Positions 26,184 through 35,900 of a stretch of DNA of 64,000 bases are shown one piece after another. Numbering within the stretch: position 1 is the stretch's first letter; each line of letters begins with the position of its first letter. Below the pieces are notes generated by a model. It worked only from the letters and a program-made list of their open reading frames with translations, did not search any database and was not told where the DNA came from. A program made the position numbers and the translations under genes. Source of the stretch: an uncultured bacterium (GTDB lineage Bacteria > Planctomycetota > UBA8742 > UBA2392); the NCBI GenBank assembly GCA_938014885.1, contig CALLQI010000010.1, positions 1-64,000 on the forward strand. Reading direction: 5' to 3'.

Positions 26184-26705
26184 TCAGTCGGTGCGGCCCT
26201 GGCCGTCTCCTACCTGCTTGCGGATACATTCGCGCAGCTTGTCTTTGGCCCGGCGCAGCAGCGTTTTTGCGCCCTCGGCATCGAGGCCGACCGCAAAACT
26301 GATTTCTTCGCGGCTGGCTTCGTCTCCGTAGCGCAGCTTCAGTGCCAGTCGTGCCCGGTCAGTCAGGCCTTGCAGGCAATTCGCCAGCGCGCGCCGGTAC
26401 TCCTCGCCCCAGTGTTCGCCTTCTTCTTCACACCACGTTGCCTCCAGGATGTCTTCGTCGGGCAAGGCCACCGCGCGCTTTTGGCGGCGCAGGTGCATGA
26501 AGTAGAAGTTGCGGGCCGTGGTGCGCAGCCAACCTGAAGTTGCCTTGTGCTCGCGTACTTCCATTTCCGACTGCAGCAGCGCGATGAACGTGTCCTGGGC
26601 CACGTCCTGGGCCACCGATTCCTCGGCACCCAGGTACCGCAGATATCGCAACAGGGTGCCCTGATGGGCCCGCACCAGCTGCTCAATCTCGACGGCGCCA
26701 CGCAC
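26184..26705 (-). CDS. ECF RNA polymerase sigma factor
   Basis: This 173-aa protein contains sigma region 2 (LLRYLRYLGAEESVAQDVAQDTFIALL) and sigma region 4 (LTDRARLALKLRYGDEASREE, then EGAKTLLRRAKDKL). No ATG fits; the GTG at 26705 (VRGAVEIEQLV) with GGGG upstream gives the usual ECF length, whereas an ATG at 26897 would add 64 residues of unstructured sequence. It is cotranscribed with the downstream FecR-like protein and divergent from the beta-helix gene at 26925, which is a candidate target. Confidence 0.85.
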   Translation of the reverse strand: MRGAVEIEQLVRAHQGTLLRYLRYLGAEESVAQDVAQDTFIALLQSEMEVREHKATSGWLRTTARNFYFMHLRRQKRAVALPDEDILEATWCEEEGEHWGEEYRRALANCLQGLTDRARLALKLRYGDEASREEISFAVGLDAEGAKTLLRRAKDKLRECIRKQVGDGQGRTD

Positions 26706-26924
26706 GCTGCACCCCGGTAATGAAGAAGAAAGGTGTGTGGGGTCAGTATATCCGGCCAATGTTGCCAGGCGGAACACAAATGGCCCGGAATCCAGCCCAT
26801 GCGATGCGCGCAGGCCAATCGCACAGCAATCGCCCGTTTCTGACCTTGACCCGTTTTCCTGATCAGCCGCACGACCCCTTAGGCGCGACTCGAGCATTAC
26901 TGGGCATCACCATCGGAGACTGTG

Positions 26925-28727
26925 ATGCGCCTGATCGCGATGCTTCTGCTTTGTGCAGCCCTGCCGGTCGCCACTCTTGTAGCGGCCGACATCTACGTGG
27001 ATGCGGGTGCCGCCGGCAACGACGCCAACACGGGCACCATTGGCTCACCCAAGAAAACGATTGCCGGCGCGCACACCGCCGCGAACAACGGCGACACGAT
27101 CATCCTGCGCGCGGGCACCTACGCGGGCGACATCACGATCAGCAAAAACAACATCACCCTGCGCAGCCACACCGGTGAGTGGGCGATTGTCAGCACCGGT
27201 AACGGTGCCAGCGACCCCAGCGAGTGCATCTGGATCACCGGCAGCGCCTGCACGCTCAGTCGGCTTGAGGTCATCGGCGGCAGCTACTACTGCATCAAGT
27301 TTGAGGGCACCGACGGCCACGTTGTGGAAGACTGCAAAGTCCACGATAGCGGACGCGACTGCTTCAAGATCACGCCGCAAAGCGACAACATCACGATCCG
27401 CCGCTGCGAGATCTACAACAGCGGCATCCGCGACAGCAGCAACGCCGAGGGCATCGACAACGTCAACGGCGACAACATGCACGTGCATGATTGCTACATC
27501 CACAACATCGCCACCAACGGCGTGTACCCCAAGGGCGGCGCGCGCAACGCGGTCATTGAACGCAACCTGATTGTCGGCTGCGGTACCGGCGGCGTGTACC
27601 TGGGCTTCAGCACGGACAGCGTGTGGATGAACCAGGCTGGCGATAACAACCCCAGTTACTACGAAAACATCGACGGCACCGTGCGCAACAACATCATCAT
27701 GACCACGACCTACGCGGGCATCGGCTTTTGCAGCGCGCTGAACGCCAAGGTCTACAACAACACGCTGATCAACGTGGCCCAGACCGGCCAGAGTGCATTG
27801 CACTTCCACCCGCGCGACGGCGACAACGGCCAGAATCCGCCCTGCACGGGCCTCGATGTTCGCAACAACATCGTCTACGTCTCCAGCGGCCGCCCATTCA
27901 TGACCGTGCGCACCGGCACCGGCGGCTACAACACGTTGGCCGCAGGCGGCCTGACCATGAACTACAACCGCTATCACCGTGCAAGCGGCAGCGTGACCTT
28001 CAACAATGACCAGACCGGCCAGAGCGGCATCACGCTTACCAACTGGCGCACGCTGATGGGCAGCGACGCCAACAGCACCGAAGGCGCAACCGGCCTGAAC
28101 CTGACCACCGGACACCTGAACGCAGGCAGCGCCTGCATCGGCACAGCGGGGACGATCGCCGGCTTCACGGACGACTTCGACGGCAACACCCGCAGCGGCG
28201 CCTGGGACATCGGAGCGGATCAGACCGGCGGCACCGAGCTGGCCACACCACCCGCAGCCGGCACCATCGGCACAGGAGGCGGCACAGCCCCGCCAAGCCC
28301 CACGGCGCCCGCGGCCGCAAGCGCCCTGAACGCAAGCGCGACCGCGGGGCTGACCGCAAGCCTGACCTGGACTGACAGCAGCACCAACGAAACCGGCTTC
28401 CGCATTGAGCGCCGCGAAGGCGCGGGCAGCTACGCGCAAGTCGGGAGTGTGGCCGCGAACACCACCAGCTTCAACGACAGCGGGCTGGTCGAAGGCCTTA
28501 GCTACACCTACCGCGTGACCGCCTACAACGGAGTAGGCGACGCGACACCAAGCAACGAAGACACCATCACGGCCACAAGCACACCCACAGGCGGCGGCAG
28601 CGGAACCGGCGGAACTGGGGGCGGAAGCTCCGGCGGAGGCGGCGGCTGCGCGGCTGAACTGGGCGGAGGCATGTTGCCGATGGTGCTGGGGCTGCTTGCA
28701 TGGCGCAGGCGTCGCACAAGCCCGTAA
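26925..28727 (+). CDS. Surface protein: parallel beta-helix, Fn3-like domain, GGC-TM-Arg C-terminal signal
   Basis: The protein has 600 aa. GGAG lies 6 nt before the ATG at 26925 (a GTG 3 nt earlier is too close). After the signal peptide (cleavage near LVAAD) comes a right-handed parallel beta-helix (about 25-400; repeated N-N-I-T-L/I-R turns). A short fibronectin-III-like domain follows (about 455-555; TWTDSSTNETGFRIER). The end is Gly/Ser-rich, then GGGGGCAAELGG, a hydrophobic run and RRRR. This tail looks like a C-terminal processing and sorting signal (GlyGly-CTERM or Synerg-CTERM style). Likely role: polysaccharide binding or cleavage at the surface. Confidence 0.8.
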   Translation: MRLIAMLLLCAALPVATLVAADIYVDAGAAGNDANTGTIGSPKKTIAGAHTAANNGDTIILRAGTYAGDITISKNNITLRSHTGEWAIVSTGNGASDPSECIWITGSACTLSRLEVIGGSYYCIKFEGTDGHVVEDCKVHDSGRDCFKITPQSDNITIRRCEIYNSGIRDSSNAEGIDNVNGDNMHVHDCYIHNIATNGVYPKGGARNAVIERNLIVGCGTGGVYLGFSTDSVWMNQAGDNNPSYYENIDGTVRNNIIMTTTYAGIGFCSALNAKVYNNTLINVAQTGQSALHFHPRDGDNGQNPPCTGLDVRNNIVYVSSGRPFMTVRTGTGGYNTLAAGGLTMNYNRYHRASGSVTFNNDQTGQSGITLTNWRTLMGSDANSTEGATGLNLTTGHLNAGSACIGTAGTIAGFTDDFDGNTRSGAWDIGADQTGGTELATPPAAGTIGTGGGTAPPSPTAPAAASALNASATAGLTASLTWTDSSTNETGFRIERREGAGSYAQVGSVAANTTSFNDSGLVEGLSYTYRVTAYNGVGDATPSNEDTITATSTPTGGGSGTGGTGGGSSGGGGGCAAELGGGMLPMVLGLLAWRRRRTSP

Positions 28728-28814
28728 CGCACTTGCCGTCTTGCGTGCTTGCACCACGCGGCGTTTCCGCGCGACCGGTTGCAGCCCTCTGGGTTACATG
28801 GCGCGGAGACGACC

Positions 28815-30485
28815 ATGCGACTGCGCTTGCTGCTGGGTGTGCTGGTTTTACTTTGCTGGGTGAGCGTTCCCATGGCGACGGCGCAAGACGCCGCACCCTG
28901 GCAGGCTGAACTCAAAGATGTGCGCATCCCCATGCGCGACGGCAAGTGGCTGGCCGCCAATGTGCTGCTGCCCAAGGCACGTGGCAAGTATCCCTGCATC
29001 CTGGTCCAGACGCCCTACAACAAAGACCACGCCGGCCGCGAAGTCGGCGATGTGGATCGCGCCAGTGAGGCCGCACGGGGCAGCGCCAAGGCGTGGTCGC
29101 AGTTTGACCGCGTGAACTATGCCTATGTGTTCGTGGACTGGCGCGGGTTTTACGGCAGTCGCGAGGCCATGCAGGGCGTGAAGCGCGGCTTCAAGCGCGG
29201 CCTTGATGGCTATGACTGTGTCGAATGGTGCGCCAAACAGGATTGGTGCGACGGCAAGGTCGGCACCTGGGGCGGCTCGGCGCTCGGCAAGCAGCAGTTC
29301 GACACCGCCGCCGAACAGCCGCCCTCGCTGGTGTGCTGCGCGCCGCTGATCGCGTTCCAGGGCAATCGCTACGAGGCCTACTACGAAGGCGGCGTGCTGC
29401 TGGAGTCGCACGTCGCCTCGCTGGACCGGCTGGGATTTGGCGTCGGCGAAGGCGTGAAGGGCGCGCGCCTGCCCGACAAGCCGCTGTGGCGCTTCGTGCG
29501 CAACCAGAGCTACACGCCCGAGGAAATCAAAGTCCCCTGCCTGCTGATCAGCGGCTGGTGGGACAACTATCCCCGCGAAGTGGTGCAGCAGTACGCCGAC
29601 ATCGTCGCCAAGGGCGGTGAGGCCGCGCGCAAGCACACGCGGCTGATCATGGGCCCGTGGTCGCACACCGCCGTGGACATGCCCAAACAGGGCGACCTGG
29701 AGTTCAAGGCTGCCGAGGACTACAGCACGAAGATTACGCTGCAGTTCTTCGACTACTTCCTGCGCGGCAAAACCGACAACGGCTACGACAAGGTGCCCCG
29801 CGTGCACGCGTTTCAGTGCCACGGCACATGGGCCACCGGCGACAGCTGGGAGAAGTTGTGCGGCAAGCCGGCCACGCACTATTTGCACCCGGACAAGTCG
29901 ATCCGCGCAGAGGCCCCGGTGGCGGCGGAAGGCGCGCCCTCGAGCGCAAGCTTCAAGTACGACCCGCGCAGAGCCAGCCCGACAATCGGCGGGCAAAACC
30001 TGCCGCCGCTGACCCACGGGCCGAAAGAAGTCAGCGCGCTGGAGAAACGCGCCGACGTGCTCGTGTTCACCACGGAAGCGCTCGAGAAGCCGCTGGCCGT
30101 GCGGGGCGAAGTGACGCTCACGGTGAAGGTCTCATGCAACCGCGCCGACTTCGACCTGCATGCGCGCCTTGTGGACACCGACGCCACGGGCAAGTCGTTC
30201 CTGGTGGCTGAGACCATCCAGCGCGCCAAGCTGCGCGACGGCAAAACCGTGCAGCCCGTGAAGCCGGGAGAAGCAGTCGAGCTGACCCTGAAGTTCGCGC
30301 CCCATGCATACACCTGGCAGAAGGGCCACAAGCCCAAGCTGATCATCACAGGCGGCAACACCCCGCGCTTTGAGCGAAACACCCACAACGGAACCGACGC
30401 CTGGGACGAAAACGCCGCTACCGAAGCCGAGATTACCCTAGAGCTAAAAGGGGCCACACGCCTCGAGTTGCCGGTGGTTGAGTAG
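28815..30485 (+). CDS. Secreted CocE/NonD-family (S15-like) hydrolase
   Basis: This 556-aa protein has a signal peptide cut near ATAQD. The alpha/beta-hydrolase domain shows the nucleophile in GTWGGSALG, the acid in SGWWDNYP and the histidine in MGPWSHTA. A C-terminal jelly-roll follows (PLAVRGEVTLTVKVSC..ADFDLHARLVD), as in X-Pro dipeptidyl-peptidase and cocaine esterase relatives. The nucleophile loop lacks the usual Tyr after Ser. Substrate unknown: peptide or ester. GGAG precedes the ATG. Confidence 0.85.
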   Translation: MRLRLLLGVLVLLCWVSVPMATAQDAAPWQAELKDVRIPMRDGKWLAANVLLPKARGKYPCILVQTPYNKDHAGREVGDVDRASEAARGSAKAWSQFDRVNYAYVFVDWRGFYGSREAMQGVKRGFKRGLDGYDCVEWCAKQDWCDGKVGTWGGSALGKQQFDTAAEQPPSLVCCAPLIAFQGNRYEAYYEGGVLLESHVASLDRLGFGVGEGVKGARLPDKPLWRFVRNQSYTPEEIKVPCLLISGWWDNYPREVVQQYADIVAKGGEAARKHTRLIMGPWSHTAVDMPKQGDLEFKAAEDYSTKITLQFFDYFLRGKTDNGYDKVPRVHAFQCHGTWATGDSWEKLCGKPATHYLHPDKSIRAEAPVAAEGAPSSASFKYDPRRASPTIGGQNLPPLTHGPKEVSALEKRADVLVFTTEALEKPLAVRGEVTLTVKVSCNRADFDLHARLVDTDATGKSFLVAETIQRAKLRDGKTVQPVKPGEAVELTLKFAPHAYTWQKGHKPKLIITGGNTPRFERNTHNGTDAWDENAATEAEITLELKGATRLELPVVE

Positions 30486-30532
30486 CCGCGTGTCCGGCCA
30501 ACGCGAGAACGCAGGCGCGACGCCGGCAAAAC

Positions 30533-31408
30533 CTATCGCCGCAGGATGGTGTATTCGGCTTTGGCGGCGTCGGGGAACTCGGCTTCGGCGAGTATGCCCC
30601 CTCTGCGCTGGTTGATGATGACCACGGCGGTGCGTGGCGATGTTACGTGCAGCTGCCAGCGTTCGAGGCGGCGTACGGATTGCAGCTCGTTGCCGTCCAC
30701 GAGGTGCGCAATGTTCAGGGGCCCGCTTACGCGCCCGCCCGTCGTGCCGTGCAGTGCCGGCATGTTGCCGGCCTGCCGGCCCGAGGCCTTCAGCACCGGG
30801 GGTACTCCTCCCGGGCCCAGCGAGTTGCCGTTGGCGGCGTAGTACTGCTGCAGCCGTTCCGCGATCAGCTTCAGGTCCTGTTCCAGCTCAATGCTTTCGC
30901 GCTGCTGTTCGGCCCGTTGCTCCTGCTGCGCGAAGTAAAACAGCGCGCTGAAAGCGGCCGCATACACCAGTAGCGAAACGCAGCACAGGATCAGCCCTGC
31001 CAGTGCAAACCCCCGGCCCTTGCGCGTGCCTTCGGCGCCGGTTTCACGAATTCCCAGCCCGCCCAGCACCAGGCCCACCAGAGCTGCCGGCGCGGTCACG
31101 TGGCAGAACACGCCGACCAGCCCCGCAAGCCCAAGCACAAGTGATGCAATCGCCTTGCCGCTGGTGACCTTGTTGGCAAAGCCCTCCGGCATAGGCGGCG
31201 GCGGCATCAGCGGCGACGGCAGTGGCCTCCAGCCCGGCGGGTCCTCATAGGGCATGGGGCCTTCACCGGGTGCAGGAATCGGCGGCGCCTTTGGAGGCGC
31301 GGGCCAGGGGGCCTGTGGCTGTGCAGGCCACGAAGACGTTCCCGGTGACGGCCAGGGCGAAGCACTGGGCGATGGCGGCTGGCTGTTGTCGGCCGGCGGC
31401 TCGGTCAT
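30533..31408 (-). CDS. Proline-rich membrane protein (DUF4190-like)
   Basis: This 291-aa protein starts at the ATG at 31408 (MTEPPADNS); further upstream the frame is open but lies in the divergent miaB region. Residues 1-85 are Pro/Ala/Ser-rich. Residues 88-165 form two or three membrane helices with a DUF4190-like pattern (GKAIASLVLGLAGLVGVF, GLGIRETG, KGRGFALAGLILC). A coiled coil and a small C-terminal domain follow. Between them the frame is interrupted, without loss of phase, by a GC-rich palindrome coding for GRQAGNMPALHG (30744-30782). Confidence 0.7.
   Translation of the reverse strand: MTEPPADNSQPPSPSASPWPSPGTSSWPAQPQAPWPAPPKAPPIPAPGEGPMPYEDPPGWRPLPSPLMPPPPMPEGFANKVTSGKAIASLVLGLAGLVGVFCHVTAPAALVGLVLGGLGIRETGAEGTRKGRGFALAGLILCCVSLLVYAAAFSALFYFAQQEQRAEQQRESIELEQDLKLIAERLQQYYAANGNSLGPGGVPPVLKASGRQAGNMPALHGTTGGRVSGPLNIAHLVDGNELQSVRRLERWQLHVTSPRTAVVIINQRRGGILAEAEFPDAAKAEYTILRR
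30744..30782. repeat. GC-rich palindrome embedded in a coding sequence
   Basis: GCCGGC-ATGTT-GCCGGC (30756-30772) with a further GCCGGCC directly after it. On the coding strand it adds GRQAGNMPALHG between the coiled coil and the C-terminal domain. Similar blocks lie in spacers at 2290, 6325 and 49943. Confidence 0.5.
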
Positions 31409-31486
31409 GGCGCTGAGTGTAGGAGTTGCGGCCGGCGATTGCACCGCCCGCTGGTGATGGTTGCGAAACTCGGTACCTTTCTTGCC

Positions 31487-32857
31487 ATGACGGAAGCAGC
31501 CCATGTCACGCCAGTTCAAGCCGCCACGGCCACCCGCGCCGGGGGCGCATTCCTGTACACCATCGGCTGCCAGATGAACGAGTTGGATTCCGAGCTGGCA
31601 CTCGGCACTCTCAGCGCCGACGGCCTGCGCGTGGCCGACAACGCCGCCGAAGCCGATGTGCTGCTGGTGAACACATGCAGCGTGCGAGAGAAGGCCGAAG
31701 AGAAGGCGTACTCGTGGCTCGGCCGCATGAAGATGATGAAGCGCCAGCGGCCCGAGCTGATCATCGGCGTGCTGGGCTGCATGGCGCAAAAGGAAGGCCA
31801 GCTGATTTTCCGGCGCGCGCCCTACGTTGACATCGTCGCCGGCACCGCGCACTTCACGCGCATTGACGAATACGTGCGGCAGGTGCGCGCCACGGGCCAG
31901 CGCATTCTGGCCGTCGGCCGCGACGAAGAAGTCCGCACCGAAAAACGCCTCAAGGCCCGCGAGCTGCGCCACAGCGCGTTTGTGGCCGTGATGCGCGGCT
32001 GCGATCACCACTGCACTTACTGCGTCGTGCCCAACACACGCGGCATGGAGCAATCACGGCCGCTCGAGGAAATCGTCGAGGAGTGCAAGCTGCTGGTGGG
32101 GGAAGGCACGCAGGAAATCACGCTGCTGGGCCAGAACATCGACAGCTACGGCAAACGCCTGCAACCGCGCCGCCGCACGCTGGCCGAGCTTTTGTACGCC
32201 GTGGCCGACATCCCCGGCGTGAAGCGGCTGCGCTTCGTGACCAGCCACCCCAGCGACCTGAAGCCCGAATTGTTCCAGGCCTTCAAAGACCTGCCGAACC
32301 TGATGCCGTACCTGCACTTCCCCGCGCAGTCCGGCAGCAACGAAGTGCTCAAGCGCATGCGCCGCGGCTACACCCATGAGCGCTACATGGAGCTGGTGCA
32401 GCTCGCCCGCGAAACCGTGCCGGATATGGGATTGGCCGGCGACACCATCGTCGGCTTCTGCGGCGAAACGGAAGGCGACTTTCTGCGCACCGTCGAGCTG
32501 CACGAAAAGACGCGGTACCAGACGGCGTACATTTTCATGTACAGCGAGCGTGACTTCACGCCCGCCAAAGACATGGGCCTAGTGGATGACGTGCCGCTGG
32601 ATGAAAAAAAGCGTCGCATCAACCACCTGATGCAGCTGCAACGCGAATGGGCCAAGGCCGAAAACCAGAAGCGAGTGGGCCAGATTGTTGAAGTGTTCGG
32701 CGAAGGCGCCAGCGACAAGAACCCCGACAAGCAAACCGGCCGCAACCCGCAGCACCAGATTGTTGTGGCAAGCTCGGGCCGCGACCTGCAGGGGCAGTTC
32801 TACCGGGTGAAGATCACGCACGCGACCGACGCGGCCCTCTATGGCGATCTGGTGTAG
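31487..32857 (+). CDS. miaB: tRNA-2-methylthio-N6-dimethylallyladenosine synthase MiaB
   Basis: This 456-aa methylthiotransferase has all three expected parts. The UPF0004 domain carries cluster cysteines in TIGCQMNELDSE, NTCSVREKAEEK and LGCMAQ. The radical-SAM domain has CDHHCTYC, and the C-terminus is a TRAM domain. It methylthiolates i6A37 in tRNAs reading UNN codons. The start is uncertain: no ribosome site is clear, and ATGs at 31457 and 31487 are both in frame; 31487 fits the family length. It is divergent from the membrane protein at 31408. Confidence 0.9.
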   Translation: MTEAAHVTPVQAATATRAGGAFLYTIGCQMNELDSELALGTLSADGLRVADNAAEADVLLVNTCSVREKAEEKAYSWLGRMKMMKRQRPELIIGVLGCMAQKEGQLIFRRAPYVDIVAGTAHFTRIDEYVRQVRATGQRILAVGRDEEVRTEKRLKARELRHSAFVAVMRGCDHHCTYCVVPNTRGMEQSRPLEEIVEECKLLVGEGTQEITLLGQNIDSYGKRLQPRRRTLAELLYAVADIPGVKRLRFVTSHPSDLKPELFQAFKDLPNLMPYLHFPAQSGSNEVLKRMRRGYTHERYMELVQLARETVPDMGLAGDTIVGFCGETEGDFLRTVELHEKTRYQTAYIFMYSERDFTPAKDMGLVDDVPLDEKKRRINHLMQLQREWAKAENQKRVGQIVEVFGEGASDKNPDKQTGRNPQHQIVVASSGRDLQGQFYRVKITHATDAALYGDLV

Positions 32858-32988
32858 TCACGGGCTGCAAAGGCTGGTTCCACACGGAGACACGAAATCA
32901 CAAAGGATGGCGATGGCTTTCCAGCCCAGGAAGCCGTTCTCCGAAACTCCGTTACTCTGTTTGAAACTGCGGCGGTTGCGGTGTGATG

Positions 32989-35900
32989 CTACTTCACGTC
33001 GAAGAGCTTGGTTAGCTCGGGGTCCGTCGTAAGCGGCGCGAGCAGCGGGCTGCCGAGTACCTTGGCGCGGTTGAGGTAGCCCTCTTCAAACGCCTGCTTC
33101 AGGTTCAGCACGGCCATCGCGCGCAGGCCCTTGGCGCGGGTGCCGGTGGTGGCGTCGGCCCAGCGCACGTAGCCTTCGGCCAACAGGATGTAGTCGGCCG
33201 GGTTCAGCCAGGTCAGCATCGACGCGTCGCGCTCATCGGCGTTGAACAGCGGCACCCAGGTCTCCGGGCTGGCCAGGCTCAGCGCCAGGATTCGCGCGAG
33301 GTCAAAGCGGCGGCGCGCCGTGGGCACCGACGTAAGTGATTCCAGCATTTCCGGGTAGCGTCGGGCGTCGTCGGCCCAGCCCGCGAGCAGCGGGCGGTAC
33401 TCGCGCGGGATACTTGACGGGTCAAGTTCCAGCATCCCCAACATTTCCATAGAGCGTGTGTCGCGCAGCATGGTCAGCGCGCGGCCGTGGAACAGCCGCA
33501 CCAGTGGAGGCGCGCCGTCGGCCAGTTCGTCCTCAATCGCCTGGCAGATGCGCGCCATTTCGGTGAACTCGTTGTCGCGCAGCAGCACGCCCACGGCTTG
33601 GGCAAAGGTCTGCAGCCCGTCTTCCAGGTTGGCGTCCAGCGCATTCAGGATCAGCCTTTGCAAGCGAGTGAAGTCGCCGGTGCTGGCCGTGAGTTCGGCC
33701 TCGATCAGGTCAATCGACGCGCCGTTCAGGCCGCTGGCGTTGCGACGCATGGTGCTGATGTGGTCCATCGCCGCGCTGAATTGGCCGTCGCGCACATAGG
33801 CCCGCAGCAGCAGCTTGTGCGCGTCGGCATAACGCGCGTTGATATCGATGGCTTTGCGCAAATCCTCAATCTCAAGCTGCGCGTTGTGCTCAGACTCTGA
33901 GTGAAAGCGCAGGCTCGCGCGCGAGAAGTAGCCGCGCGGGTCGTGCGGGAAACGCTCAATGAAGCGGTCCCACAGCCGCAGCCCGTTGCGGTCCTGGTGA
34001 GTGGACGTGCGGCCGGACTGGCGGATGTCCAGCCACACCAGAATCGGCAGGTTTGGCTTCAACTCATGGGCACGGCGCAGGTAATCACGTCGGTCGGTGC
34101 GCGAGTCTTCGCCTCGGTCGAGCATCGCCAGCAGGGTGTACACTTCCCAGAGAGGCATGCCCTCGCGCTCGATCTCTTCCAGGCGCTTGGCGGCGGCATC
34201 GCGAGCGCGGATGAACTCGAGGCCTTCGGCCGTACGGTAGGCCTCACCCAGGTCAATCAACACGCCGGCGAGGCGCGCGTAGTAGCTGTCGGGCGGTGCC
34301 GCTTCCTGCACGGGACGGAAGCGCCGGAACACTTCATCCAGGTTGCCCGACATGCCTTCGCGCAGCACCTTGCGCTGGAAGTCGTACATCGCAAATGCCA
34401 TCAGCGCTTCCACGTGGCCTCGGCCGGTGGTGGCGGCCGTCAGAGCGTCGGCGCGGGCGTAATGATCCAGCGCGTTGTCGTCGAACCCCAGGTCGGCGAA
34501 CACGGCCGCCAGCTCCAGATGCGCTTCGACAAAGCTGGGGTCCAGTTCAAGCGCGCGGCTGAAGTGCGTGGCCGCCTGCTGCCACAGCACGGACTTTTCG
34601 CGCCAGTCGGCAAAGCTGGAGGCGCGCGTGCGCAGGTCGCTGCCCTGGCTGTATGGGGTGAAGGCCGCGTTGCGCGCGGCCATGGCCTCCGTGGCGAGGC
34701 GTTCGCGTTCGAGCTTCTCGGCTTCCAGCTGCGCCACGCGTTCGGCCTCAAGCTTTGCGATTTCGGCCTGTTTGCGGCTTTCGGCTTCGGCCTTGAAGCG
34801 GCGCTGGACTTCCTGGCGCTGCTGCTCTTCAGCGCTGCGGGCTTCTTCGGCCAGGGTGGCGCGGTCGGCAGCGGCCTTGGCCTGCACGCCGGCAAACACC
34901 ACGCCGCCCAGCAGCAGGAACAGTGCCGCCAGCATGATCACCGCCGCCCGCGTGGGGTTGCGGCGCGCCCACTTGTTCATGGCGCTGAAGGGCGTGTCGC
35001 GGTGCGCGGTTACGGGCTGCGCAGAAAGGAAGTTCTCGATGTCGCGCTTGAAGTCCGCAACGCTGGGGTAGCGCTTGGCTTTCTCTTCGTGCATGGCGCG
35101 CATCGCCACGCTTACCAGCTCGCGCGGGTGTTTGCGGGCGCGGGCGATGCCGGCCTCGCCAAAGGCGCGCTTGAGCGTGGTGTCCTTAAGCACTTCATCC
35201 AGCTTGGCCTTGGGGCTGAGCAGGCGGTGCTTGCGGGCCTGGTCAAGCGCTTCTTGCATGCGCGGCGCAAGAAACGGCGGCACCAGGCACAGCATCTCAT
35301 ACAGGATGCCGCCGAGGCAGAAAACGTCCGTGCGCGGGCTGATCTGGCGGATTTCGCCGCGCGCTTGCTCAGGCGCCATGTAGGCGGGCGTGCCGCTGAC
35401 GGTGCCTTCGCGGGTTTCGCCCGAGTCACCGTCCGAGACGCCAAGGCTCACGTCCAGCTTGAATGCCGCGCTGCGCTGTTCAGGCAACGTGTTGGCAGAT
35501 TCCACGGCTTCGCGCATGGGCGCGTCGATCTGCTTGGCCAAACCCCAGTCCATGACCAGCACTTCGCCGAACTGCCCGACCATGATGTTTTCGGGCTTCA
35601 GGTCGCGGTGCACGATGCGGCGCGAATGCGCGAACTCAATCGCGTCACAGATCTTGAGCAGAATCGAATACAGCCGCGCAGGCGTGAACTCGGCCAGTGT
35701 CGCCGCATGGCCCTGGCGCAGCTTGTCCATGATGTGGCGCAGGCTGCGGCCCTTCACGCGCTTCATGGTGAAGTAGACGCGCCCATCGGAATCAAGGCCA
35801 AGTTCGTGCACCGGCACGATGTTCGGGTGTTCCAGGTTGCCGGTAAGCTGGGCTTCCGCGATGAAGCGGTTGACCGGTCCGGTCTCCATCGGGCTGCCTG

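Noticed and set aside
27045..28757. 570-codon minus-strand frame opposite the beta-helix gene
   Set aside because: Val/Ala/Asp repeats from antisense of Asn/Thr-rich beta-helix coding; shadow.
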